64,000 nt of DNA, from NCBI GenBank assembly GCA_025058595.1, contig JANXEK010000004.1, positions 1-64,000 of the forward strand, written 5' to 3'. The stretch is from Candidatus Bathyarchaeota archaeon (GTDB lineage Archaea; Thermoproteota; CALKCG01; B24; DRYS01). Below, piece after piece: positions 17,736 through 25,607 of this stretch. How positions within the stretch are numbered: the first letter of the stretch is position 1; each line of letters opens with the position of its first letter. Under the pieces are notes generated by a model. That model searched no databases and was not told the DNA's origin. It was given only the letters and a program-made list of their open reading frames with translations. A program made the position numbers and the translations under genes.

Positions 17736-19070
17736 CTACTTAAACCAGTATCTTGGAAGCCATCTTGCTTCAGCTTCTATAAGCTCCGATAGTATCTTCT
17801 CCGCTTTCCCTATATCGTCTATATAGCCGTCTAGCATAATAGCCTGTATAGCTAGATTCCTATCACCAGATAAAGCTGCATCTATCGTCAACTCGTACTG
17901 CATAATCCTAGGTATAGTCAACCCTACTATAGAGTTGGGTAGCCTACCCACATTTATCGGATGTATACCTGCTGAATCTACGTAAGCCGGGACCTCTACT
18001 ATGCTCCACGGAGGCAGCCCCTCTACACATCCATAGTTAACGACGTTAACCCCAGGATAGAATATAGGTTTATCCAATACTATAGATTCTATAAGATTCA
18101 CGACGCCTATACCCTCCTCCTCCATCCCTCTAACCCCTATCAGTTCATCGATAGGCTTAGCATCTGAAGCTACATTTCTAAGAAGCTCTTCGTACGGCTT
18201 CCTAGCTTTATAATCGTAGATAGTTCCTTCCGGGAACAGCTTGAAGCCATATCTAGCGATAGCTTCAGGCTTCATGAATATGTGCGGTAGGAATTCAGCT
18301 ACATGTATACCAGGACCGGCTATCAACCCATAGACCCTATATATATCGAATATCAGCTTCGACCTCTCAGCTATACTTGGATTCCTCCTCAGTAGATCCT
18401 CCAGTTTAGGGTAACCCTCCTCACCTTTAACCGTGAAGTCGAGGATCCAGTAGAAGTGGTTTATACCGCCTATATACAGCTTAACATCTCTCGACGCTAC
18501 ACCGAATATACGCGCGATACTATTTACTACACCGAATATACCTGTACATAGTCCGTAAGCTTTCACCCTACACTCTCTAACGATCGCTCTCGTGAGAACC
18601 GTTAACGGGTTCGAATAGTTGAAGAGGTAGGAGTTAGGGGATGTATCGGCTAGATCGTTCGCTATATCGATCAATACAGGTACATGCCTTATCCCCCTCA
18701 TGATACCTCCAGGTCCGACGGTATCACCTATCATCTGCTCAACACCATACCTTCTAGGAACCTCTACATCTATATGCGTAGCTTCGACACCGCCTACACC
18801 TATCGTAACTATAGCGAAATCCGTCCCTTCGAAAGCTATCCTTCTATCCGTATACTCCTCTACACGTATATTCGAGCTTCTACCCATCGCTTCGACTATC
18901 TTCGACGATACCTTATACATAACATCCAGTATATCCTTATTTATATCGATTAAAGCTACGGTTAGCTTACATTCATCGGCTAACCTACTCCGGGTTAGAG
19001 CCTTGATCACGGACGGTGTGAAAGTTAAACTACCAGCACCTACGAGCGATATCTTAACCTCCCTCATCAC
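17736..19070 (-). CDS. Glycoside hydrolase family 4 (alpha-galactosidase/galacturonidase-like)
   Basis: 444 residues. N-terminal NAD-binding Rossmann motif ISLVGAGSLTF (residues 8-18), then NYSNPLT and GLCTGIFG, where the usual Cys-His becomes Cys-Thr, and GGINHFYWI. GH4 enzymes use NAD and a divalent metal in an unusual redox-elimination mechanism. The metal ligands are normally Cys (present in GLCTG) and His (GINHF). Substrate stereochemistry cannot be assigned. It is divergent from the inositol-phosphate synthase gene over an AT-rich 89-nt spacer with TATA-like sequences for both. Confidence 0.85.
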   Translation of the reverse strand: MMREVKISLVGAGSLTFTPSVIKALTRSRLADECKLTVALIDINKDILDVMYKVSSKIVEAMGRSSNIRVEEYTDRRIAFEGTDFAIVTIGVGGVEATHIDVEVPRRYGVEQMIGDTVGPGGIMRGIRHVPVLIDIANDLADTSPNSYLFNYSNPLTVLTRAIVRECRVKAYGLCTGIFGVVNSIARIFGVASRDVKLYIGGINHFYWILDFTVKGEEGYPKLEDLLRRNPSIAERSKLIFDIYRVYGLIAGPGIHVAEFLPHIFMKPEAIARYGFKLFPEGTIYDYKARKPYEELLRNVASDAKPIDELIGVRGMEEEGIGVVNLIESIVLDKPIFYPGVNVVNYGCVEGLPPWSIVEVPAYVDSAGIHPINVGRLPNSIVGLTIPRIMQYELTIDAALSGDRNLAIQAIMLDGYIDDIGKAEKILSELIEAEARWLPRYWFK

Positions 19071-19159
19071 TCCCCCTAATCGGTACAGAGCTCAACTAAT
19101 AACGATAATTTAATGATAGCTAAATATTTAATATCAGTTAAATATAGGTATAGTTTGAG

Positions 19160-20269
19160 TTGGATATGGGTGAGATTAGGGTGGGTATCGTAGGGGTGGG
19201 TAACGCTGCTTCGCTCCTAGTACAAAGCATATATTACTATAGGAGGATCAAACATCTCGATCGCATACCAGGTGTACTATTCCAGGTTTTAGGAGGTTAT
19301 AGTATAGGCGATATAAACTTCGTATCTGCTTTCGATGTTAGTAGACGTAAGGTTGGCTTAGATCTTAGCGAAGCTATATTCGAGAAACCTAACGTTACAC
19401 CTAAGTTCGTAGATGTACCTAAGCTCTCGGTAGAAGTTCGTAGGGGACCTATACTCGACGGTGTAGCCGAGCATATGCGTAACGTTTTCGATGTAGAGTT
19501 TAACGGATGCGACCCATCGCTAGATGATATAGCTGGGATCCTAGAGGATACCGGTACAGAGGTGTTAGTCAACCTCCTCCCCGTCGGGAGTAGAAACGCA
19601 TCCCTATTCTACGCAGAGGCATGCGTTAAAGCAGGGGTAGCTTTCGTGAACGCTATACCTGTATTCATAGCTAGCGATCCTACATGGGGTGAAAGGTTTC
19701 GTAGAGCAGGTATACCGCTTCTAGGCGACGATGTCAAGGGGCAGATAGGCGCGACCATACTTCACCGTTCGATCGTACACCTACTTCATATGAGGGGTGT
19801 AGAGGTAGAAGAGACCTATCAACTGAATATAGGTGGTAATACTGATTTCATGAATATGATCGTCGAAGATAGGTTACACGATAAACGTGTAAGTAAGACT
19901 AGAGCGGTAACAAGTATCCTACCATACGGAGATAGGCTTGAATCTGAGGGTAGGGTGAGGATAGGTCCGAGCGATTATATACCCTTCCTCGGTAATACCA
20001 AGGTATGCTATATATACGTTAAGGGTAGAGGCTACGTAGATCTCCCGGTTGAGATCGAGGTTAAACTTAAGGTCGATGATAAGTCTATGATAGCAGGTAT
20101 CTTGGTAGACGCTATAAGGGTTGCTAAGCTTGCAGTCGATAGAGGGTTTGGAGGCGTTATAAAGAGTGCATCTGCATATTTCTTTAAGCATCCACCGGTT
20201 CAGATCGGAAGCGATGAAGAAGCCTATAGACTGCTACTAAGGTTTATAGAATATGGAGAGGATATGTAG
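19160..20269 (+). CDS. myo-Inositol-1-phosphate synthase
   Basis: 369 residues of the MIPS family, converting glucose-6-phosphate to inositol-1-phosphate with NAD. Evidence: Rossmann start RVGIVGVGNAASLLVQSI, DPTWGERFRRAGIPLLGDDVKGQIGATI (family signature GDDxKSQxGAT with Lys) and LNIGGNTDFMNM. In archaea the product feeds archaetidylinositol lipids and, in many thermophiles, the thermolyte di-myo-inositol phosphate. The start is TTG at 19160 or ATG at 19166. It is convergent with the MFS gene, separated by a single base. Confidence 0.93.
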   Translation: MDMGEIRVGIVGVGNAASLLVQSIYYYRRIKHLDRIPGVLFQVLGGYSIGDINFVSAFDVSRRKVGLDLSEAIFEKPNVTPKFVDVPKLSVEVRRGPILDGVAEHMRNVFDVEFNGCDPSLDDIAGILEDTGTEVLVNLLPVGSRNASLFYAEACVKAGVAFVNAIPVFIASDPTWGERFRRAGIPLLGDDVKGQIGATILHRSIVHLLHMRGVEVEETYQLNIGGNTDFMNMIVEDRLHDKRVSKTRAVTSILPYGDRLESEGRVRIGPSDYIPFLGNTKVCYIYVKGRGYVDLPVEIEVKLKVDDKSMIAGILVDAIRVAKLAVDRGFGGVIKSASAYFFKHPPVQIGSDEEAYRLLLRFIEYGEDM

Positions 20270-20270
20270 C

Positions 20271-21440
20271 TTAGACGTAGCTCCCACCTATACTATAGGA
20301 GAGTAGCATCGATGCTATCGTTTGGAGAGATAGCGTATAGGCTACTACTATAGGTAGCGGTATACCGTAGTCTAGCATGAACCCATAGATTACGCCTGAT
20401 ACTAGGAAGCCGACTCCATATAGGGTGTTGAATATCCCATACCCTGTTCCTCTATACTCTATAGGCGTCATCGTAGCTACGGCTGCACGGTAGATAGATT
20501 CCTGCATACCGTATACGAATCCGTATATTATCGATGCGAATATTATCGAGTAGGCTTCTCCGGTGAATACTAGGATCGAAGGTATAGCGGAAGCTATTAT
20601 CGGTAGGTATAGTATCCTGAGACCGATTCTATCGTAGAGTACACCTGATAGGATAGCCGACGGTGCATCTACAGCTTGTATAGCCAGATAGATTAAGGGT
20701 ATAATCCATTCATCTAGGAAGACATCTGATGCCCTATAGAGTATTAAGCTAGCCGGGATAAACCCTAGGGTGTTAGCTAAGATCGTAGAGGAGTATAGCC
20801 AGAATCTTATGCTTAAACTCGAAGGCTTAAACGATATAGATCCATTCCTTCTAGCAGATTCCATAGGTCCTATACTCCTATACGTATAGATTAGCGTAGC
20901 TATCAAAGCTATGTATGGTATGGTTAGAACTATGAACGCATACTCGTATACGCTTCCACTGTAGAGCACTACTATAGATACGATTAGAGGACCTATGATT
21001 GCTCCTATCTGATCTAGGAATTCATGTATACCGAACGCCTTACCTGCACCTACACCTCTAGACACCATAGAGATTATCGTATCCCTACCGGGAGTCCTCA
21101 AAGCTTTACCCACCCTCTCCGTTACGGTTAAAGCTACGGCTATAGGCCAACACCATGCTATCGATAACAGCGGTATGGATGCTATCAGACTGTAGCCTAA
21201 GAAGGTTAGACCCCAATATCTACCGGTTACATCGACTAATAAACCTGATACTAGCCTTAGGCTTAAACCTATAGAATCTCCTAAACCTGTAGCTAAACCC
21301 GTTATATACGCGGATGCTCCGAGGTGCTTTAGAAAGCTTGGTATCAACCCTCTAGCCCCTTCGTAGACTATATCGCCCATTAAACTTACGAGTCCTAAGA
21401 GGATTATAGCCCTATAGCCTTTACTACATCTCTTCTGCAA
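20271..21440 (-). CDS. Major facilitator superfamily transporter
   Basis: A 389-residue MFS permease with about twelve hydrophobic helices. The loop after TM2 reads SGLLVDVTGRYWGLTFLGY, the MFS GxxxDxxGRR-like motif, and a matching loop SGVLYDRIGLRILYL appears in the second half. The EFLDQIGAIIGP segment in TM5 resembles motif C of drug/proton antiporter-type exporters. The substrate is unknown. It lies between inositol-phosphate synthase and the translation-factor operon. Confidence 0.85.
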   Translation of the reverse strand: MQKRCSKGYRAIILLGLVSLMGDIVYEGARGLIPSFLKHLGASAYITGLATGLGDSIGLSLRLVSGLLVDVTGRYWGLTFLGYSLIASIPLLSIAWCWPIAVALTVTERVGKALRTPGRDTIISMVSRGVGAGKAFGIHEFLDQIGAIIGPLIVSIVVLYSGSVYEYAFIVLTIPYIALIATLIYTYRSIGPMESARRNGSISFKPSSLSIRFWLYSSTILANTLGFIPASLILYRASDVFLDEWIIPLIYLAIQAVDAPSAILSGVLYDRIGLRILYLPIIASAIPSILVFTGEAYSIIFASIIYGFVYGMQESIYRAAVATMTPIEYRGTGYGIFNTLYGVGFLVSGVIYGFMLDYGIPLPIVVAYTLSLQTIASMLLSYSIGGSYV

Positions 21441-21481
21441 TCCGCGAGATAGGTTCGAATAGTTACCCTATAAGCGTTTCC

Positions 21482-21895
21482 CTAAGGTATGTATCCATCG
21501 ATATCTAGATGCGAACGCTCCCTAAGGAATATGGTAGGTATACCTTTAGATCTAAGCTTCCTCCGAAGCGTTCTATCGTTAGTAGCTACGACCGCATCTA
21601 GATTAACAGCTGCTCTTAGTATAGATTCATCGGTATTCAACCCTCTCACCTCATCTAGATCTAGGATGGTACACTTCTCTTCTATCAACTTCAAGGCCAG
21701 CCTAGCTCCACGAGAATTATCTCCTACACCGTCGGCTATACGTTTAACCTCCTCGACTATCTGCGGTAGGACTATAAACTCGACGTTTCTACAGAGTAGA
21801 TCCTTCACGCATTCGAATATATCTATACCGAATTGGAACGGTAGTAGTAGGAAGTTTGAATCCAGTATTACCTTGATAGATACATCCATGTACAT
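21482..21895 (-). CDS. PIN-domain nuclease-like protein (archaeal VapC9/Fcf1-like)
   Basis: A 137-residue single PIN domain. Conserved acidic residues appear in LDSNFLLLPFQF (first Asp), LPQIVEEVKRIA (Glu), GLNTDESILRAAV (Asp-Glu) and VATNDRTLRRKL (Asp), the four-acid metal site. This group is commonly encoded next to aIF2-gamma and S6e and resembles the eukaryotic Fcf1/Utp23 rRNA-processing nucleases more than toxins. No antitoxin gene is adjacent. It starts 3 nt after the aIF2-gamma stop, so it is the last gene of that operon. Confidence 0.85.
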   Translation of the reverse strand: MYMDVSIKVILDSNFLLLPFQFGIDIFECVKDLLCRNVEFIVLPQIVEEVKRIADGVGDNSRGARLALKLIEEKCTILDLDEVRGLNTDESILRAAVNLDAVVATNDRTLRRKLRSKGIPTIFLRERSHLDIDGYIP

Positions 21896-21898
21896 CCA

Positions 21899-23140
21899 CT
21901 ACGCCTTAATTATCCCGTAACCGATAAGTCTCCATCTATCGGCTATACGTCTACTTATAGCTATCCTCTGATTCATAGGAGCACATACAGGCCTCCTCAG
22001 GTTGACGTGTAGTTCATCTGATCTTACACTATCCACGACGCCCACCGTCAACGATGTACCTACGTTAAGTAGTAGAGTCTCCCCCTTAGATATGGATGAT
22101 ACACGGGTAGGCTCCGCTAACCCGACTACATACTCGAATAGCTTATACTCCACCGTGTACTCGCTCCATATCGGTGGCATCTGATCGGGGTATCCCACCA
22201 TATTTCCAACCATACCGTCCGCTTTAGTTAGATAGGGATCGAGCTTCGTAGCAACCCCGACCAACCCTCCGCATCTAGCCTCCTCTACGTTTAGAGACCC
22301 GTATCTTAAGCTTACGATCTCGGTGGTTAAACTCCTATAGCTTCCATCAGGAGATCTAACCCCAGGTCTGATCTCTATATTATCCCCCACTCTAAGTCTA
22401 CCTTGAATTATAGATCCACCTATAACCCCGCCTCTAAGCTCCTGCACAGGTGTACCAGGTTTATTCACATCGAAGGATCTTACGACCGGCATCAAGGGAG
22501 GCTTATTCAGATCCCTCTTAGGTGTAGGTATATACCTCTCTATAGCTTCTAGTAGGTAGCCTATGTTAACCTTATGCTGAGCTGATATGGGTATTATAGG
22601 AACATCCACCACACCGTACTCCTCTAAAAACTTTCTTATCTCCCTATAGCTCTCCATGGCTCTATCTCTATCGACTAGATCTATCTTATTCTGTACGACG
22701 ACTATATTCTCGACGCCTACGATCTTTAGAGCCATGAGATGCTCCCTGGTTTGAGGTTGCGGGCACTTCTCATCCGCGGCTATAACTAGGAGCGCTCCAT
22801 CCATAACGGCTGCTCCAGCTAGCATCGTAGCCATAAGGATCTCATGTCCGGGAGCATCTACGAAGCTTACAGTTCTTACAAGCTCAGTCTCAGAGCCGCA
22901 TAGATTGCAGATAGGTTTATTCGTATACCTATACGGTGAGCTACACCTACCACACCTATATATACTCATATCTGCGTAGCCTAGCTTTATCGTGATCCCC
23001 CTCCTAAGCTCCTCACTATGCCTAGCAGTCCATACACCTGTGAGAGCCTCCACTAGGGTTGTCTTCCCATGATCTACATGTCCGGCTGTACCTATGTTAC
23101 ATTCAGGTATCAGTCTAGAGTCTACTTGCATATCCACCAT
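21899..23140 (-). CDS. Translation initiation factor aIF2 gamma subunit
   Basis: 413 residues. G1 [15 protein letters not shown] (about 16-30), switch region RGITIKLGYAD, a four-cysteine zinc knuckle (CGRC...CNLC, about 63-80), G3 SFVDAPGHE, G4 VVQNKID, then the two beta-barrel domains. It delivers Met-tRNAi to the small subunit with aIF2 alpha and beta. The operon aIF5B-S6e-aIF2gamma-PIN is well placed for co-regulated initiation. A gap of 100 nt separates it from S6e. Confidence 0.97.
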   Translation of the reverse strand: MVDMQVDSRLIPECNIGTAGHVDHGKTTLVEALTGVWTARHSEELRRGITIKLGYADMSIYRCGRCSSPYRYTNKPICNLCGSETELVRTVSFVDAPGHEILMATMLAGAAVMDGALLVIAADEKCPQPQTREHLMALKIVGVENIVVVQNKIDLVDRDRAMESYREIRKFLEEYGVVDVPIIPISAQHKVNIGYLLEAIERYIPTPKRDLNKPPLMPVVRSFDVNKPGTPVQELRGGVIGGSIIQGRLRVGDNIEIRPGVRSPDGSYRSLTTEIVSLRYGSLNVEEARCGGLVGVATKLDPYLTKADGMVGNMVGYPDQMPPIWSEYTVEYKLFEYVVGLAEPTRVSSISKGETLLLNVGTSLTVGVVDSVRSDELHVNLRRPVCAPMNQRIAISRRIADRWRLIGYGIIKA

Positions 23141-23240
23141 CAGTTTAGATTGTATACGGTAAGATATACCTTACCCCATCTTACTCGATATCCTACGCCA
23201 AAGCACCGGTAAAAGAGGCCTAAGCTATCATCGGGTCAGA

Positions 23241-23603
23241 TTAAACCGTAGAAGAAGACTTCTCGACAACCTTCACGTTAACCTGTACTATATCCGCGCT
23301 TATAGTATTACCTCTAACATAGACTCTTCTCCTCTCTCCGCTCCTTCTAGGTTTAATTCCCACTCCGTCGCTTAAGAGAAGCTTCTTCCTCCCAGGACCG
23401 TGGACATCAGGCCTCATAGGGATTCCATCCTTATCAGATCCGCCTGTTACCATAAGCTTACAGCCTTTTAAACCTACTATACTCCCATCGAATACGCTCC
23501 CTATCCTTAAACCGTATAGTAGCTTAGCTCTCGCCTCATCTAATTCTACAGTTTTAGCAGTACCTGTCTCAGGGTCAGATACTACGAGTTTAACGTTAGG
23601 CAT
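23241..23603 (-). CDS. 30S ribosomal protein S6e
   Basis: A 120-residue archaeal S6e, a small-subunit protein. The diagnostic sequence is GSVFDGSIVGLKGCKLMVTGGSDKDGIPMRPDVHGPGRKKLLLSDGVG, containing the S6e signature GGxDxxGxPM. It ends with the basic tail RRSGERRRVYVRGN. It lacks the long phosphorylated C-terminus of eukaryotic S6, as expected. It lies 49 nt downstream of aIF5B. Confidence 0.96.
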   Translation of the reverse strand: MPNVKLVVSDPETGTAKTVELDEARAKLLYGLRIGSVFDGSIVGLKGCKLMVTGGSDKDGIPMRPDVHGPGRKKLLLSDGVGIKPRRSGERRRVYVRGNTISADIVQVNVKVVEKSSSTV

Positions 23604-23652
23604 AAACCTTCCCCCTATCTAGGATATCCATCTAGGATGCATCCTCTCCTGC

Positions 23653-25437
23653 TTAAATTTTTCCCTTCCTAATCTTAGCTATCTCAGCTATCAACTCTTT
23701 ATCTTCAGCCGTAAGGTTTTCGCCAAGCTTCTCGTACAGTAAGAGCTCATCCCTCTCACTTAGGTATACGTATAAGGTATCCCCTTCATCGAAATGCCTA
23801 CCTACCGTAGGTTTATCTATAGATATAGCAACCTTCATACCAACCGTAGCTTCAGGTATAGGTTTACCCCTATCTTGCACCTGCTCTATCCGTCCTAGAA
23901 GCCTCCCATCGCTACGCATAAGAGGTAATCCTGCTCTTATCCTACCAGCCAGTACCTCTACACCTACTATTGCCGGTTTACTCCTTCTGAAAACATATCC
24001 TTGCAACACTTTTATCTTACCAGGCATAACTAGATCCTTTAACGTAAGCTTGGATAGCCTATCCCTCTCGGATGAAGCCCAATTCAGATAATCCTCTATG
24101 AGACGGTATATTATATCGCTAGAAAATATAGGCGTTAAACCCATAGCCTCCTCCTCGGCTTCAGGTAGGATCTTAACATTGAAAGCTAGTATAACACCAT
24201 ACACCGGATCGCTAGCTCTACTAGCTTCAGCCTCTATAACATCCCTCCTAGATATAGGACCTACATCGGCTATCCTAACCGGTACGTTATTCCGTTTAAG
24301 CTCTGATATCAAAGCTTCTAGGGAACCTAACGTATCGGCTTTAACCACCACACCTATACGATCGGTTCTGATAAGTAGCTCCTTAACCTCCTCTACGACG
24401 AGCTGCATATATTCATCGACAGATCTACCGGGCTCGACTACGTATAGAGGTGCACCCGGTATAGCCTCCTCCAAACCTGGTGCAGCTATCTTCACACCAG
24501 CTGCAGCTGTAACTTCTTCAACCTGCTCGAAACCTCCGGCAGGCATCCTTATCTCCTGCAAAGGCTTCGGCTGAAATAAAGCCCTGATCCTAGTCAATAT
24601 AGGAGCCGATCTACCCATGGTTACTATCAGATCGCCCTTCCTAAGAACCCCATCGTATATTACGACGTTAACCGTATGCCCTAATCCGGGCTCCTCTAAA
24701 ACCTCCAGTATGCTACCCTTCGCAGCTCCAGATGCTACGGTAAGCCTACTACGCATATACTGCTGGGTTATACCGATTAGAACGGCTAGAAGCTCAGGTA
24801 TACCCTCACCCGTCTTAGCTGATACAGGTATTACGGCGACCTCCCTCCTGAAATCTCTTATCCTATCGAACCTATTAGAGTTGAATCCGTAGGCGGCGAG
24901 CCCGGATATTATATTCGATAGCTTAACCTCGAGCTCCGCTATCACGTATGAATTCTGTCTTCTAAGAGATTCTAGAAACATAGCCCCAGGGTTAGGTTTC
25001 CATCCATCTATCAGATCTATCTTGTTAGCGGCTACTAGGAACGGAACCCTCCTAGATCTTAGAAGCTCTATGGACTCGACTGTTTGAGGTTCAACCCCCT
25101 TCATAACGTCTACGACGAGTATCGCTATATCGGCTATCGAACCACCTCTACGTCTAAGGTTAGCGAAGGAATGGTGTCCAGGTGTATCTATGATGAGGAG
25201 GCCTGGAACATCTATCCTCCACCTATAGGCTTCCAGTAGGGGTTTACAGATAGCTTCGATCGTATCGGCTGGGAAGAAGCTTGCACCTATATGCTGGGTT
25301 TAGGAGACTCCATAGCAGAGCCTCATCCCCCCAGCTTCCCTCATAGCTATAGCTGTCCCCCTAATCTTATCGAGTAAGGTTGTCTTCCCATGATCTACAT
25401 GTCCCAGTACGACGACTATAGGGCTCCTTATACTCAA
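23653..25437 (-). CDS. infB: Translation initiation factor aIF5B (IF2-like), interrupted by a BHB intron
   Basis: aIF5B is the ribosome-dependent GTPase that promotes subunit joining. Exon 1 (25437-25324, 38 codons, TTG start behind GGTGAGGAG) encodes [20 protein letters not shown]...REAGGM. Exon 2 (25299-23653, 548 residues) continues TQHIGAS, then [10 protein letters not shown] (G3) and ANKIDL (G4), domains II-IV and the C-terminal helices. Between them lie 24 nt (25300-25323) with an in-frame UAA. A TGA in frame just before the TTG excludes a longer start. Spliced product 586 residues, the normal archaeal length. Unspliced, translation would stop after 45 codons. It heads the operon with S6e, aIF2gamma and PIN, and is divergent from alaS. 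Confidence 0.93.
25300..25323 (-). other. 24-nt archaeal BHB intron inside aIF5B pre-mRNA
   Basis: In the minus-strand RNA the flanks form an outer exon helix GCUGGG/CCCAGC (6 bp). Then comes a 4-bp central helix GGGA/UCCU (one G-U), flanked on opposite strands by 3-nt bulges UGA and AAA, then an inner helix GGCUC/GAGUC (5 bp, one G-U) closed by a 7-nt loop. Cutting each bulge after its second base (UG^A and AA^A) releases exactly 24 nt and joins ...GGG GGG AUG to ACC CAG CAU. This restores GGMTQHIGA, the G2/switch I motif, between codons 38 and 39. The whole motif spans 25293-25335. The intron carries the in-frame UAA. Confidence 0.9.
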
Positions 25438-25607
25438 TTCTCCTCACCTTATGATCGGTAAACCTAGGTCTCAAAGAAGGTTATAAATAGTTCGATTAGA
25501 AACCTAGACTAACTGAAAACCCTTAATTACACGAGCTCAGATATCTGTATCTCTAGCGTATCGAGTAAGGGTACCGTTAACGCTTTGTAACTAAGAGATG
25601 GTGTATT

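Noticed and set aside
21482..21895. PIN protein as a VapC toxin of a toxin-antitoxin pair
   Set aside because: No antitoxin gene is adjacent. Its place behind aIF2-gamma and its sequence fit the conserved archaeal Fcf1/VapC9-like housekeeping group.
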